NCBI GenBank assembly: GCA_004794785.1
Contig: SJOL01008692.1
Location: 1,527,939 to 1,591,938, forward strand
Length of the DNA stretch: 64,000 bases
Direction of reading: 5' to 3'
Source: Opisthorchis felineus
Lineage: Eukaryota > Platyhelminthes > Trematoda > Opisthorchiida > Opisthorchiidae
Notes under the pieces: generated by a model
Told to the model about the DNA's origin: nothing
Databases searched by the model: none
Seen by the model: the letters and a program-made list of their open reading frames with translations, nothing else
Translations under genes and position numbers: made by a program
Shown: positions 44,200 to 55,092 of the stretch, one piece after another
How the letters are laid out: each line of letters begins with the position of its first letter
How positions within the stretch are numbered: the stretch's first letter is position 1

Positions 44200-47100
44200 C
44201 GATTCATTATACCGTAATCTATGAGAAGTTTCAGTGGACGTATAGTTCTAAGTGTCACCCCAAAGTGGGTCCCTTATTCCTTCACAAATTTTGTTCTGTT
44301 TCGCTAGCAGGAACTTTCTCTGTTTTGTTTAAGATGGAAATGTTTCTGCCACAGTTCACGGTTTGTGCACTAAGGCGTCTTGTCAGATCATTTCAGTGGC
44401 TTACCATCAGCTTATACAGTCGTTCACACACTGCCTTTTGCCATGAAAACAAAAGCTAATTCGTGCTTCCAATGGATTGTTACAGTTATGATAACAAGCT
44501 AGTGAGTCCATTGTCGGTTCATCATGTTGTCGTTGTACACTTTCTACCCAAGAAGTGGTCCATAATTACAAGTGCACCAACTCGGAGTATATGTGTACCA
44601 TATTATCGTGGAATCCAAACTGCTGATTTACTATAGGCGAAATTGAACAAGCTGATTCCGAATATCGTGTATGGAAAGGTCATGATCAAACCGGTCGATA
44701 CTCTCTACACAGAAGAAGACGACAAACCGTGACAAGATACTTACAGAGGACCCCTAATGTTAATTAGCAAAGGTCTTCCAAGTTTGTGGCTACTTCGCTT
44801 TCTGAGGGGTTAGTAAAAGACTTATAATTCGGCCGGTTTAGTTTGGGAGAGTACCATAGAAGTGATACATGCATCCTGATCATCCTCTACAGACCCTCGT
44901 ACAGAGTGCCACAGTTCTGATTTCGAAGCAGACATCTGATTGGTCACCCTAAGGAAGTGTGTTCACAAATGCAGCTTATTGGTTGACAGAGAGCTTCCGC
45001 CGTGTGCTTTGTGTGTCCGGTCGGCCAGAGGGAGCAGCTGGCTAATGGTGGAAAAGATTGCCTGTTCGAAGGATCCCTAGCGCAAGGTGGATAAATACCA
45101 CACGTAGATTGTGTTGAGTCACGTGTACAACTATCTGAACGGTGTTGATGTGGCGTAAACCTCAGAGAACAAGACTGAAGCGCGAGCAGACAGGGATGGT
45201 TCTGAAGTTAACAGCGTGCTGAAACAGCGCTTACGGTTGTCGAGTCAAAGGGTAAAGAACCGGACATTACGAAGAAGACGCCCAGGTTGCTCAGCCGGCT
45301 GATCAAATCCACTCAAAATGTAAACATGTGGCTGGTTGGCAGTAGCCAGTAACCAGATTAGAATGTAGAACCGTGGCCAAATCGATTTGTTTCTAGCACC
45401 AGAATGTCTGGAGCGGTAAAGCGAGACAACTGGATGATTTGTTTCTTGGTGGTCACAAAATTCACCTTTTCCCATTTATTTGTGCGACACATAACAGGGC
45501 TAAGGCACATTTGGTATATTTAACCAACTAATCGAATTTTTGCTGACGGAATCGCTGTGCATCACATTATTCACGCTACAGACAGGGTGTTAAATAAAAG
45601 AATAACATGCTGAAACAAACCGGCGACCCAAACCGGGGACTTGCAACAGCAAACCACATAAGGCTGTTATAGGCTTTGGCGGTCTCCAGGACGTTGACGA
45701 GGCTGATCAATCACTGTTTTAAAAGCATAATGGCAAATAGATGACATACAAGCCTGACTCACACAGTACAAGGGGACATGTGTGCTGACGTGAGCCAAGA
45801 TGTTTTGTGCACAGAATTCCTACTGCAATGCTACGCTTAACATAACTCTGTTTTGAAATTCGTAACATTGTTGTGAACTCATCTGCAGGATTTGTTTCGT
45901 ACCCTTTTTCGACTTGCAGTTATTCTAATACACGAATCAATATGCGCGGAATATGACGCTGTAAAAATCAGTAAGCTCTGATCTGGCCCCGGTATAAAAA
46001 CTTGCAACCGACCACATTCCCTCCAAAAATGAGGGAATCCGTGTTTTCAGGGAAGTTTTCGTTTACTCAGTGGCGATTTCATTGAATTTCGGTAGCAAGT
46101 GAAGCTTAGAAAGAACCTTTTTTCATATAATCAAGTTTCTTGTTTCGAGACTGTAAGTGGAATACGTTTAGAGGTTATAGTCTTGGTTGTTGGTCTCCAT
46201 CAATGGGATCACTTTAATCCAACTTGTACCCGGTTTCCGGATCAGAATGGTACAACATGAATAAATGTCATGTAAAACATTGTCAAACACTCCTCTACAC
46301 GGTTCATCTTGTCATTAGAGCTTCCGAGAGAAATTCAGGATTTGAAAGTTATTTGGATGGAAGTTACTGATACGATATGGCATGCTAAACCAACATAAAC
46401 CCGTGAATGCCACACGGTTTATAAACTGAGCTAAAGACTCATGATTCTCATCTCGAGTTCCTATTCTTTTTTTGGTCGGTGCACCAAATGTCATCTTCAT
46501 ACTGATCTCTACTCTGCCCATTAGCCTCCGCAACAGCATTATTTTCTAGACACATTCGCCTCTACACTTAGTTTCTGTCTGAACTCACGTAACCGCCTCA
46601 TTACAGCCTTCAACAGAGGCAGACCATGAGAACCATTTCTCCTTCATACAGAGGTGTATGCGCCCACTCCTTCCTATGGCTCTCAGGCAATTCGCATTCA
46701 CACGCAGTGGCCTATCACAGTGGTACACATGAGCGACACAAGCTGTTACAGTATACTGATCCGATAGAAAAGTATGTACAGAGGTCGTTCATACTTTATA
46801 TGCACTGACTACCGAACGCAATCCATGCTCAAGGGCTTCTTCTTAACTTGCCAGGGCCAACAAGCTCCAGGAATGAGATTTTTAGCATCCCCTGCTATCT
46901 TCTGTGAGTAGAACCACCTTGTCTTTTTCTAACTTACCAGCCTTGCTATGCAAATCGCATATGGTGGAAGTGGCTAGTGAATGTTGGTCTACCGGAAGTC
47001 TCTGTGCACTGTTGAGATTGAATAAGTAGAAATCAGCTGATTCGCTGCATGATGGTGAAAGTGAAGCCTGCAGAAGCCCCTGGACAGTGGTAGCCAATGC

Positions 47101-47510
47101 CTGTCGTGTTTGCCCAATACACTCACTGTGGTATACGTGTTCTCAGGCTAAGAAACTCGAATCGCTCGGCGAATAAAGTTAGCTCTGGCCCAGTGAAGCA
47201 ATGCACATTGCCGGTAGACAAGGGCTGATGCAAAGTGATCCAACACGTAAATGTTTTCTGGGATATTAGGTTACTGCCCTGCAGATGACCGATCAAGTGC
47301 AGTACGATCTGAGATATGGGTGCTTCAGTTACCTAAAGGCCCACCAGAATAATGTGCAACGACAGCTCCATCCAGAGTTGTTTTACGATAAGTCTAAGGT
47401 GGACTTATAAATTTATGCCCATAAGTTTATTGCCCAGTTTCAAGTAAAATCAAACCACCTACAAGCATCTATGGGAGGGAAACTACAGGTCCTTTATTTT
47501 TCGGAAAAGT
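44200..47510. other. Intergenic, nothing secure
   Basis: A GGCGACCCAAACCGGGGAC stretch near 45630 could be an LTR primer site, but no LTR or pol is visible. Other frames lack motifs. Confidence 0.4.
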
Positions 47511-47538
47511 TTGGTAACAATCGGTAGATTTATTGCTG

Positions 47539-47577
47539 GGCAACGTTTCGCTTTTGACACAAAAGCTTCGTCAGGCC
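47539..47577 (-). ncRNA. Hammerhead ribozyme motif, family B1
   Basis: GGC, CTGACGA at 47574-47568, one unpaired A, GCTTTT/AAAAGC stem II, GAAA at 47549-47546, CGTT, then GCC. It is identical to the 10252-10290 motif except for the free N7 position (C for T), which the hammerhead consensus tolerates. Confidence 0.55.
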
Positions 47578-47933
47578 AAGTGACTAAGTTACGAGTTTGG
47601 TCGAGATTTAAGGCGGAAGGAGAACCAATCATTTAAGTCAAGCTAAATATCTGTTGGGTGTCGGCCGAAGGAGTTTGTGTGTTAGGGTGGGTGACCATGT
47701 GTTAGGCCGATGGGGATGGATTTGGGTCCAGCCTAAGGTATAGTTCTTCTGGTTCGGTTCACGTGATGCTCCTTCTTGAACGTCGTTGGCACTTTCCGTC
47801 CTTCTGTGTTGATGAGCTAGTGCTACGATAGTTGTGTAAGAGGGATTCTGTGAACTTTGGTCGGGTTGGGATTTCCACCCCCCTGTTTGTGCTAATGATT
47901 CTACGTGAATTGACAACCACACACAGTCACATG

Positions 47934-48110
47934 TCAACTCGGCTTATCCAAGACCGCTTTCCATACTCTCGCCATTTCCACACCCTCGATTCTGTTCACG
48001 CTGTGATGCTTGGTGATTTCCACTGCCTCGGCTATCAGCCGCTGTGGTGTGAATCGCAGTCCCCGTCTCGAAAATTCCACATTCTGCAGAGGTCCTATAG
48101 TTGACGTTAA
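47934..48110 (-). pseudogene. Penelope-like GIY-YIG protein, C-terminal fragment
   Basis: The minus-strand frame reads GPLQNVEFSRRGLRFTPQRL, then IAEAVEITKHHSVNRIEGVE and MARVWKAVLDKPS, with TGA at 47936-47934. The I-A-E-A-[VI]-E-I-x-K-H and NRIEG pattern is typical of the end of Penelope-like proteins, after the GIY-YIG domain. No ATG and no upstream RT were found, so it is a 5'-truncated copy. The identification rests on pattern recognition. Confidence 0.6.
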
Positions 48111-48234
48111 CTACGCTTGGAGAATTTTTCCACTTCATATCATTCAGGATTTGCTCTACCCAGTGTAATTGCTGGCGAATGAAAACATGTTAGTTGTGTA
48201 AGCGAAACAATGAACCAGACTAGACATGAAATAT

Positions 48235-48430
48235 CAATTATAGCTCTACTCATAAGGTTGCTGAATATTCTTTGACAGCCCAAGACCGGTTTCGCCCTTC
48301 TTGGGGATCATCAGGTAGGCGCAGTCCCCGAGTGTCCGTCAGCCTTATGTTTTACTTGAAACCAAATTGGACAGATTTCGACAAGTTTTGGTCAAAATCC
48401 ATTGAGCAGAATAGTAAATCTTTGTAGACT
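48235..48430 (-). repeat. Hammerhead repeat family A copy
   Basis: Minus strand: CCAAATTTGGTTTCAAGTAAAACATAAGG-type segment, hammerhead 48320-48278, then GGGCTGTCAAAGAATATTCAGCAACCTTATGAGTAG-type tail. Only the middle of the unit is present. Confidence 0.7.
48278..48320 (-). ncRNA. Hammerhead ribozyme motif, family A
   Basis: GCCTAC stem I, CTGATGA at 48314-48308, stem II CCC/GGG with a U-C mismatch at its base, GAAA, CCGG, GTC and TTGGGC. All core bases are present. Stem I has one mismatch next to the core, so weak activity is possible. Confidence 0.6.
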
Positions 48431-48439
48431 CACGTTACC

Positions 48440-49030
48440 TTAAAATTTCACAGATTGAAACGTGTTATCAACACCGTAAACATGCTTTAATTGTTTTATG
48501 ACAATTATTATTAAAAAAACCCATTCGTTCAACACTTTGTGCCATGAAAGAGGAGCAGAAGGTCTCGTATTTGTATCATGCCCCTGACCAGCTGATTTTA
48601 GTCCGCTTGCCGAATAATTTTAGGTAAATTCCTTGTTAGGTCTCTTTTATTCAGCTTTCCGACTGATACGCACCATCCATATAAAGGACCAGTCAATTGT
48701 ACTTTTGTCTGCCAGACACACGAAGCGTGTAGTTTCAATCCTATTGCTAAAAAAGGGTCACATTTTTGTACCGTTTACTCCCACGGTTTATTAGGGTACC
48801 GCTCAGTTCTAACTCAACTTTCATCTCTCGGAACGGCGATGTAACCAACGCATGAACAAAAAGTTGCGTTTTTTAAATACTAAGAGGAACACTGTCCAAT
48901 CTTGACCGTCTGCAGTCATGCGTTGAACTATAAGATGATTCACTAGGAAAATTGATTTAATTAATTAATTAATCAATTTATTTATTTATTCAGCTTTTTC
49001 TAGGTAAAATATTTTGCATGTCTTCCAAAA
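48440..49030. other. Intergenic with AT-rich (TTAA)/(TTTA) tract
   Basis: A short TTAA/TTTA-rich tract at about 48956-48992. Nothing else recognised. Confidence 0.6.
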
Positions 49031-49262
49031 TTATGCTTTCACATCGGCTTTCTTTTCATACAGGACTAGTATGTCTTTATTGGAGTTAACTTCAAAATGC
49101 AGGGACATTAGTACTTGAGAGACTGCTCTAGTTCCTGCGGACGTTTCAATTTCTTCAAGTTTACTTCCTCGTTTAGATAATACGAGAGAGAAAAATTCGG
49201 AAGCAGCAGATCGGTAGATCGAGGTGGTCATTCTATTGGCCCGCCGCAGTCGATCTAAAGGT
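49031..49262 (-). CDS. Possible terminal exon, unrecognised
   Basis: An acceptor-like CATTCACAG precedes 49262 on the minus strand, and the frame is open to a stop at 49031. The translation includes PLDRLRRANRMTTSIYRSAA, SKRGSKLEEIETSAG and LMSLHFEVNSNKDILVLYEK. An internal ATG lies at 49231. Composition looks protein-like (amphipathic helix then beta-rich end), but I do not recognise the family and no neighbouring exon was found. Confidence 0.3.
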
Positions 49263-49269
49263 CTGTGAA

Positions 49270-51485
49270 TGGTTCGTTAGGGAAATTGCACATACACCAA
49301 ACAATGGGAACTCTGCTCAGTTAGGCTGACCACATGTATAAAACGCGCCTGCATCTAACGTCATAAGTATGACCCCACATATAAGTTATAAAAACGATGC
49401 TGAACACTTCTCTGTGACCAAGTCTGCAAACTGGTCACAGCCCAAACGATCAACTTCAGACTGTAAATGGACCGACAGGGATTAAGTTTCAGCTATCTCT
49501 TTCGGACCAGAATTTAAAAATTTGCTGTGGCCTCAATGGGGTCAGAAACACGGTCTCATCTGTGAAGAGTACGAGCCAGGAGCCCATGCTGTCTACGGGT
49601 CAGTAATAAAACCTTTCCCATTTTGAATCTGTTGAATTCAAATCATGCACCATTTTTTATTTGTATGGACTGAACTCTAATTTCGGTACTTGTAATCCTG
49701 AAATGTGTGATGTTTGGATTTCACATGTCAGTTACCTCAGAGCTCAGCCTATTCAAAGTTTTGGACTTCCAGACTGTTTTTTTTCTTGGTTGACTTTTTA
49801 GTTTTTGGAGATTCTGAATTAACTGTCTGGTCTCTGGGGTTTTGGATGACGCACACTGGGAAATACCTTCTCACGTTGGGTACTACAAAGCTATCAACTC
49901 CAACATATGTTCCTCGGTCTACCGAGGTTCCCTTGTTCAGCATTTGGAAATCCACGATAGCTGAGATTAAATCCCATTTGTGTTTGACCTGCTAGCCGAG
50001 TGACTCAATTTTTTTTGGACTCGGTGAACACAGGGTGAGTACACATCTACTTTACATAGGGCTATAGAACTGCTAGTGTTGACTATTGATTTATTGATCG
50101 ATCGCTGAAAATGTGTTCTGGCTGGCTGATTACTAACCTCAAACACCACACTGGCGACTGAGTTACACATAGCAAATTGGTGATTGATGAGCAGCCCAGA
50201 TTGTTCTGTAAAAGTTGTGTTACGTGCGTGTCGGTGAGCACAGAAAACTACTGAGCCTTATTTGTGCAACTTAGCAAACGGGGCTGGTGGAGAGCCTTTC
50301 TGTTTATTACGTGGTTTAAGGAAACCCAAAGCCAAAAACACGATGGAGCGTCAGTCGACCAATCAACCAGCAGCATTTGAGAAGCCTGTAACTAAACGGG
50401 TCTATTGTCGACTTGATAAAATCTTGCTGTTCGATAATTATCAGCTATAATGCCCGCTCTTCTTTAGCGGTTTACTGCACACGGACAATGAGTCCCGATT
50501 TCGGACTGTTTTGGGACGATACAAAATTATGGACAATAAAGACGTTCATGATTGGTTAAAATGCTGTTTGTTTTGGTACGAGAGAAAGAGGTTGTCACTC
50601 TTTAATAGGAGAAGACCGTCGCAGGTAGTTAACCAAATCTGAACTGAAACTTGCTTCTTTCCGCTCAATTTACAGCAGGTGGCTCCGTAACCGTTAATTT
50701 TAGGCGTTACTACAACATTTTTTGCCAGCCTTTCGGAAGGACCACCTTAGAGGAACGACCAAGATTTCTTGAATAAACTCCGCGGTTGAAAAACCTCATA
50801 GGTCAAACTAGAAATTTCCAGAAGTGATTCATAACGGGAAGATTTACACCAGATAGGAATCACTGCACACTGCCAAAACAATGTTTCGCCTGATATGTTG
50901 GCATGCCAGTTTTTCAAAGCAACAATATAGTACGAAAGTGAACACCAATCATCCTAAAAATGAGCATTTTTAGGGATACTTTAATAGGTCTGGCAAAAAA
51001 AAACATTTTATTCAGTACTTCATTAAAGTACCTCTGAATTGGGTGTGCACACAAATTCGACTTGCAAACGGTCGATTTATTCGGCATTTTTGTGGTTTGG
51101 TGCTAGAAAAATCTCTGCCTTTGGGAGTTGGACACACGGGATGAGTTTTGCAAAGATTGGAGGCGGTACTTGAACGTGACCACATTTAAGTCCATCTTTT
51201 TTCATACAATTATCTTCAACTGGGACCAGTAATCCTAAGAACAACCATTTCGCAAAAGGACTAGTTTCAGTTGGTCGCTTAATTTTTTTTATTCACCTTC
51301 AAGAACTCGAAGAAACTTCACTTACGGCCGAAAAACAGACTAGTTTCTTGCTTGTTTTGTCCAATTTCCCTGTCATAGTAGTCAAAAATTCATTAACTCT
51401 ACTTGTTTGACTTTTAACCAGAAGAGTCGAGCATCGAAAAGTAAAAAAACGTTTCATTGTTTTCACGCATCACACAGTTGGTTTG
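49270..51485. other. Intergenic, nothing recognised
   Basis: No supported gene or shared repeat was found between the possible exon and the R2-like element. Confidence 0.45.
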
Positions 51486-51524
51486 TATAAGTTTGTGAAT
51501 AGATTTGCTCGAGGTGTACTTAAG

Positions 51525-54500
51525 TGCGTGAAATGAAATGAAATGAGCTAAGAGTTCAGCAACTCCAGACAGGGCTAACCACCCTGTTTGGTTTCAATGT
51601 ACTGGTTACTTTCGATAATGTGCACGACGAATCATCTGGCGCCTCCGCACCAGTTCCAACCAATACACAGGAGAGACTCGTGGGGCTCACGTGTGAGGAA
51701 TGTGGCAAGTGCTGCAAATCGAAAGCTGGCTTGGTATCCCACCATCGAGTTCACGACTATGAAAGTGTTGGCACGAACATGGTCGCCCAATTGGCCTGCG
51801 CTGATTGTTCCTGCCTTTTTCGGACGAAGATTGGCCTGAGTCAACATCGCCGGCACGCACACCCCACCCAGCATAATGCAGATAATCTTGGCCGAGTGAA
51901 GTATTCCGGGGCCCGTTGGTCCCAACAAGAGTCACAATCGCTCTTGCGCCTGGCTAACAATTTATATCCGTCTTGTGGCACGCAAACCGCGCTGTTCGCG
52001 AGATTGGAGCAGTATTTTCCTGGTCGATCGGCTATCAGCATCAAAACCAGGTTACGGGTGCTTAACTGGCAAGCACAACAGGACGAATCATCATCTGGTG
52101 GCCCTGACCAAACTATCGGTCAAATAACGGCCTACTCGTCAGAAGCTGATGACTATAGCGTCTGGTTTAAACAAACCGTGGATTGCGCCGTGTCACTCTT
52201 GGAATCCCATGCTGACAGTTCGCTTGCTAGTGTTGACCTCCTGGCATTTGCCCGAGGGTTGCAGTCTGGCATCATGACACCGGAGCAAGTCCTGTCGCTT
52301 CTGGACCTCCACGCCTCCAGGACATTTCCACACATCTGGAAAACTGTATCCCGACGCCGTCGTCAGTTAGCCCATCGGATGCCGGTCAACCGAAAGCAGA
52401 TCCGCCGAGCCAACTACGCCGCCATCCAGACCCTATACCACCAAAGACGGAAAGATGCAGCGTCTGCTGTGCTCGATGGGTCATGGAAGGATCTATACAA
52501 AGGTAACTGCGGCCTACCTCTGAACGCCGAGCAGTACTGGAAACAGGTGCTCTCAGCTCCAAAACACGTGGATAGCCGGCCAAGTCGCGTAGTAGTACCA
52601 TCCGATTGGAGCTTGATCGAGCCAATTACAGGAGAGGAAGTCGGTCGTACGATCCGTTTAATGGGCAATTCGTCCCCAGGCCTGGACAAGCTCACGCCCA
52701 GGATGCTCCGCCGGTTCAATGCTAACGCGCTTGCTGGGTATTTCAACTTACTCTTATTATCTGGGGGTTGTCCCCCACATCTGTGTCGTGCCCGTATTAC
52801 TCTAGTTCCGAAGGTCCCAAATCCGACTTCACCGGATCAACTGAGACCGATCTCCGTGTCATCCATTCTTGTCCGATGCTTTCATAAGGTGCTTGCTGAT
52901 CGCTGGAGTCGTAGATTGCAACTGCCCTCACTCCAGTTTGCATTTCTACATCGAGACGGTTGTTTGGAAGCTACATCGCTGTTACATGCCCTGCTTCGTC
53001 ACTCATCAGCGACTGCTTCTAACCTCAGCTTGGCGTTTGTTGATATCTCGAAAGCGTTTGATTCGGTTTCGCATGACACAATCGTCAGATCTGCCAAGGC
53101 GTTTGGAGCACCGTCACCTCTAGTTCGATACATCGCACAGTCCTATGAGAATGCTGTAGCAGTTTTCCCCAATTCCGAGGTCCACTGCCACAGAGGTGTG
53201 AGGCAAGGGGATCCACTCTCCCCATTATTGTTCATCATGGCAATGGATGAGGTTCTTGGATTGTCGATGCCGCAACTGGGATATCAGTTCCATGACACCC
53301 TAGTAGATGGTTTTGCCTTCGCTGACGACTGGGTCGTGTGTGCAGAAAGTCAGGCTCGCCTTAAAGAGAAGCTTGAAGCTGCTGCGGTCGAGTTGGGAAG
53401 AGCTGGTATGAAGATAAACGCCCGAAAGACGAAAGCGATGGTGATTTGTGGGGACAGGAAACATCGGGCGATAGCAGTCTCAGTCGAACCATTTTGCTTC
53501 GCCGAGGAACTCATCACTCCTCTGGGTCCGACAGACACCGTAACATATTTGGGCATTCCCTTTACATTCAAGGGGAAAGGGGTCTTCAACCACCGACAGC
53601 ATCTGCTCAAACTGCTCGATGAGGTGACGCGTGCCCCGTTGAAGCCGCATCAAAGAATGGAGATCACGAGGAACTACCTGATACCGAGGCTGACATATTC
53701 GCTCGTGCTCGGCCAAGTCCACCGAAACACGCTCAAAAGGTTGGACAACTACATCAGACAATCTATTCGTGGCTGGCTACGTCTACCGAAAGACACCCCG
53801 ATCAGCTACATCCACGCCGGTAAACAACATGGGGGACTTGGTATCCCAAGTCTGAGTGCAACAATCCCGATGCAGCGGAGAGCGCGTATGGAAAAGCTCT
53901 TTTCTACCCAGTGCCGAGTACTACGCAATGTAGTCAACGATTCCGCATTTGGCAAGATTGTTCGGGATCTCAGCCTTCCGATCCGAGTCCATGGTGCATG
54001 CGTAAACACCAAGGAAGAGCTGGTGGCTGCTTGGGGTGATAGTCTGCACAACAGCGTTGACGGTCGCGGTTTACGAGAGTTGGTCGCTTCACCCTTTTCG
54101 AATCGATGTCTTGTATTTCCAGAACGAGTGTTTCCTCGGATATTTATCCGCGGTATCCAGCTCCGATGCAACCTGCTCAGGACGAGAGTTAGAAGCGCTC
54201 GGCATGGTCATGGTGGCCAGACGATCTTATGTCGTGGAAACTGTGGCCAACCGGAGAGTTTGGTGCATATTTTGCAGTCCTGCTGGATCACGCATGATGC
54301 CAGATGTGCTCGTCATAATCGGGTTGCAAGGGAACTCGCAAAGCGTCTCCGTCGCCTGGGATACACCGTCTTCGAGGAGTTGAGAGCACCTACTTCGACG
54401 TCCTTCATCAAGCCTGACCTAATCGCTGTTCAGGAGCGCCGAGCAACTGTGATAGACGTTAGTATAGTCTCGGATGGGCGCGGAGTGACTGTGTGGAATG

Positions 54501-55092
54501 AGAAGAAGCAGAAGTATGGTGCTGATGAATATTCCCTCGCCATAATCTCAGCCCTACGTGCAATTGGTTGTGATGTCTACTTTTTGGTCCACCAACCGAT
54601 GATCATCTCTTATCGAGGTATCTGCTTTCCTCAATCCGCCAAGGCTGTTATTGGACTGGGCCTTCCTAAGGTCACAGTCAGTGACTTGTGTTTGCTTGCC
54701 ATTGTGGGCTCCCTGCGTACTTACGACACTTTTATGCGTGGTACATGGCGCTGAGTGCACATTCTTGCCATTGAATCTCACACCAGACTCAGTATGACGG
54801 ACATTTTGTGCCTGATGTGCGAGTCTTGACTGTGCTAGCGCTTACCGCGTCTTGAAGAGCATTCAGCATTGTTTGTCCTTTCTTCGGCTGTTGATCTTTA
54901 CACGCGTGTTTCCATACCAAAATTCTTACATACGTTGGGATTCATCTTATCTGACTGGAACTGTTGGTGGTCTGACTTCGAATGAGACATTTCTCTCTTT
55001 TCTCTCATATTCTCCTGTAACCCTTTCACATTCATCGCCTGCATTTACTTTTTATGTCTGTGAACATGCTGTTCAAAAATAAACGATAAAAA
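51525..55092 (+). mobile_element. R2-clade non-LTR retrotransposon, nearly full length
   Basis: A single long ORF (51542-54754) with R2 architecture is flanked by a short 5' region and a 340-bp 3' region. The 3' region ends in AATAAACGATAAAAAAA at about 55078-55092. The 5' flank has (GAAAT)3 at 51529-51544 and a perfect hairpin ACAGGG/CCCTGT at 51569-51587. The known R2 target in 28S rDNA is absent on both sides and no rRNA is present, so this copy is not in rDNA. Both ends are approximate, and no clear target-site duplication was found. Confidence 0.75.
51542..54754 (+). CDS. R2-type protein: zinc fingers, Myb, reverse transcriptase, endonuclease
   Basis: The frame is open for about 1070 codons to TGA. 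No ATG precedes the first zinc finger; the first in-frame ATG is at 51779. Counting from 51620: C2H2 finger 1 at residues 25-45 (C-x2-C-x12-H-x3-H), finger 2 at 60-81, and a Myb-like domain at about 95-150 (RWSQQESQSLL...LNW). The RT spans about 340-620, with FVDISKAFDSVSH near 472, RQGDPLSPLLF near 527 and catalytic FADD near 565. A CCHC knuckle (C-x3-C-x7-H-x4-C) lies at about 870-888. A restriction-like endonuclease has KPDL near 931 and VIDVSIV near 946. This order defines the R2 clade: fingers and Myb bind target DNA, the endonuclease nicks it and the RT copies RNA there. Every catalytic motif appears intact. Confidence 0.85.
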   Translation, partial: NELRVQQLQTGLTTLFGFNVLVTFDNVHDESSGASAPVPTNTQERLVGLTCEECGKCCKSKAGLVSHHRVHDYESVGTNMVAQLACADCSCLFRTKIGLSQHRRHAHPTQHNADNLGRVKYSGARWSQQESQSLLRLANNLYPSCGTQTALFARLEQYFPGRSAISIKTRLRVLNWQAQQDESSSGGPDQTIGQITAYSSEADDYSVWFKQTVDCAVSLLESHADSSLASVDLLAFARGLQSGIMTPEQVLSLLDLHASRTFPHIWKTVSRRRRQLAHRMPVNRKQIRRANYAAIQTLYHQRRKDAASAVLDGSWKDLYKGNCGLPLNAEQYWKQVLSAPKHVDSRPSRVVVPSDWSLIEPITGEEVGRTIRLMGNSSPGLDKLTPRMLRRFNANALAGYFNLLLLSGGCPPHLCRARITLVPKVPNPTSPDQLRPISVSSILVRCFHKVLADRWSRRLQLPSLQFAFLHRDGCLEATSLLHALLRHSSATASNLSLAFVDISKAFDSVSHDTIVRSAKAFGAPSPLVRYIAQSYENAVAVFPNSEVHCHRGVRQGDPLSPLLFIMAMDEVLGLSMPQLGYQFHDTLVDGFAFADDWVVCAESQARLKEKLEAAAVELGRAGMKINARKTKAMVICGDRKHRAIAVSVEPFCFAEELITPLGPTDTVTYLGIPFTFKGKGVFNHRQHLLKLLDEVTRAPLKPHQRMEITRNYLIPRLTYSLVLGQVHRNTLKRLDNYIRQSIRGWLRLPKDTPISYIHAGKQHGGLGIPSLSATIPMQRRARMEKLFSTQCRVLRNVVNDSAFGKIVRDLSLPIRVHGACVNTKEELVAAWGDSLHNSVDGRGLRELVASPFSNRCLVFPERVFPRIFIRGIQLRCNLLRTRVRSARHGHGGQTILCRGNCGQPESLVHILQSCWITHDARCARHNRVARELAKRLRRLGYTVFEELRAPTSTSFIKPDLIAVQERRATVIDVSIVSDGRGVTVWNEKKQKYGADEYSLAIISALRAIGCDVYFLVHQPMIISYRGICFPQSAKAVIGLGLPKVTVSDLCLLAIVGSLRTYDTFMRGTWR

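Larger units (their letters stand above)
47515..48110 (-). mobile_element. Penelope-like element 3' end with hammerhead
   Basis: On the minus strand, the GIY-YIG C-terminus (48110-47934) is followed by about 330 bp of untranslated sequence and then a family B1 terminal repeat with a hammerhead at 47577-47539. It ends in the CAATCGG-type box shared with 10205-10262. This links the family B1 hammerhead to a Penelope-like element directly. Confidence 0.65.
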
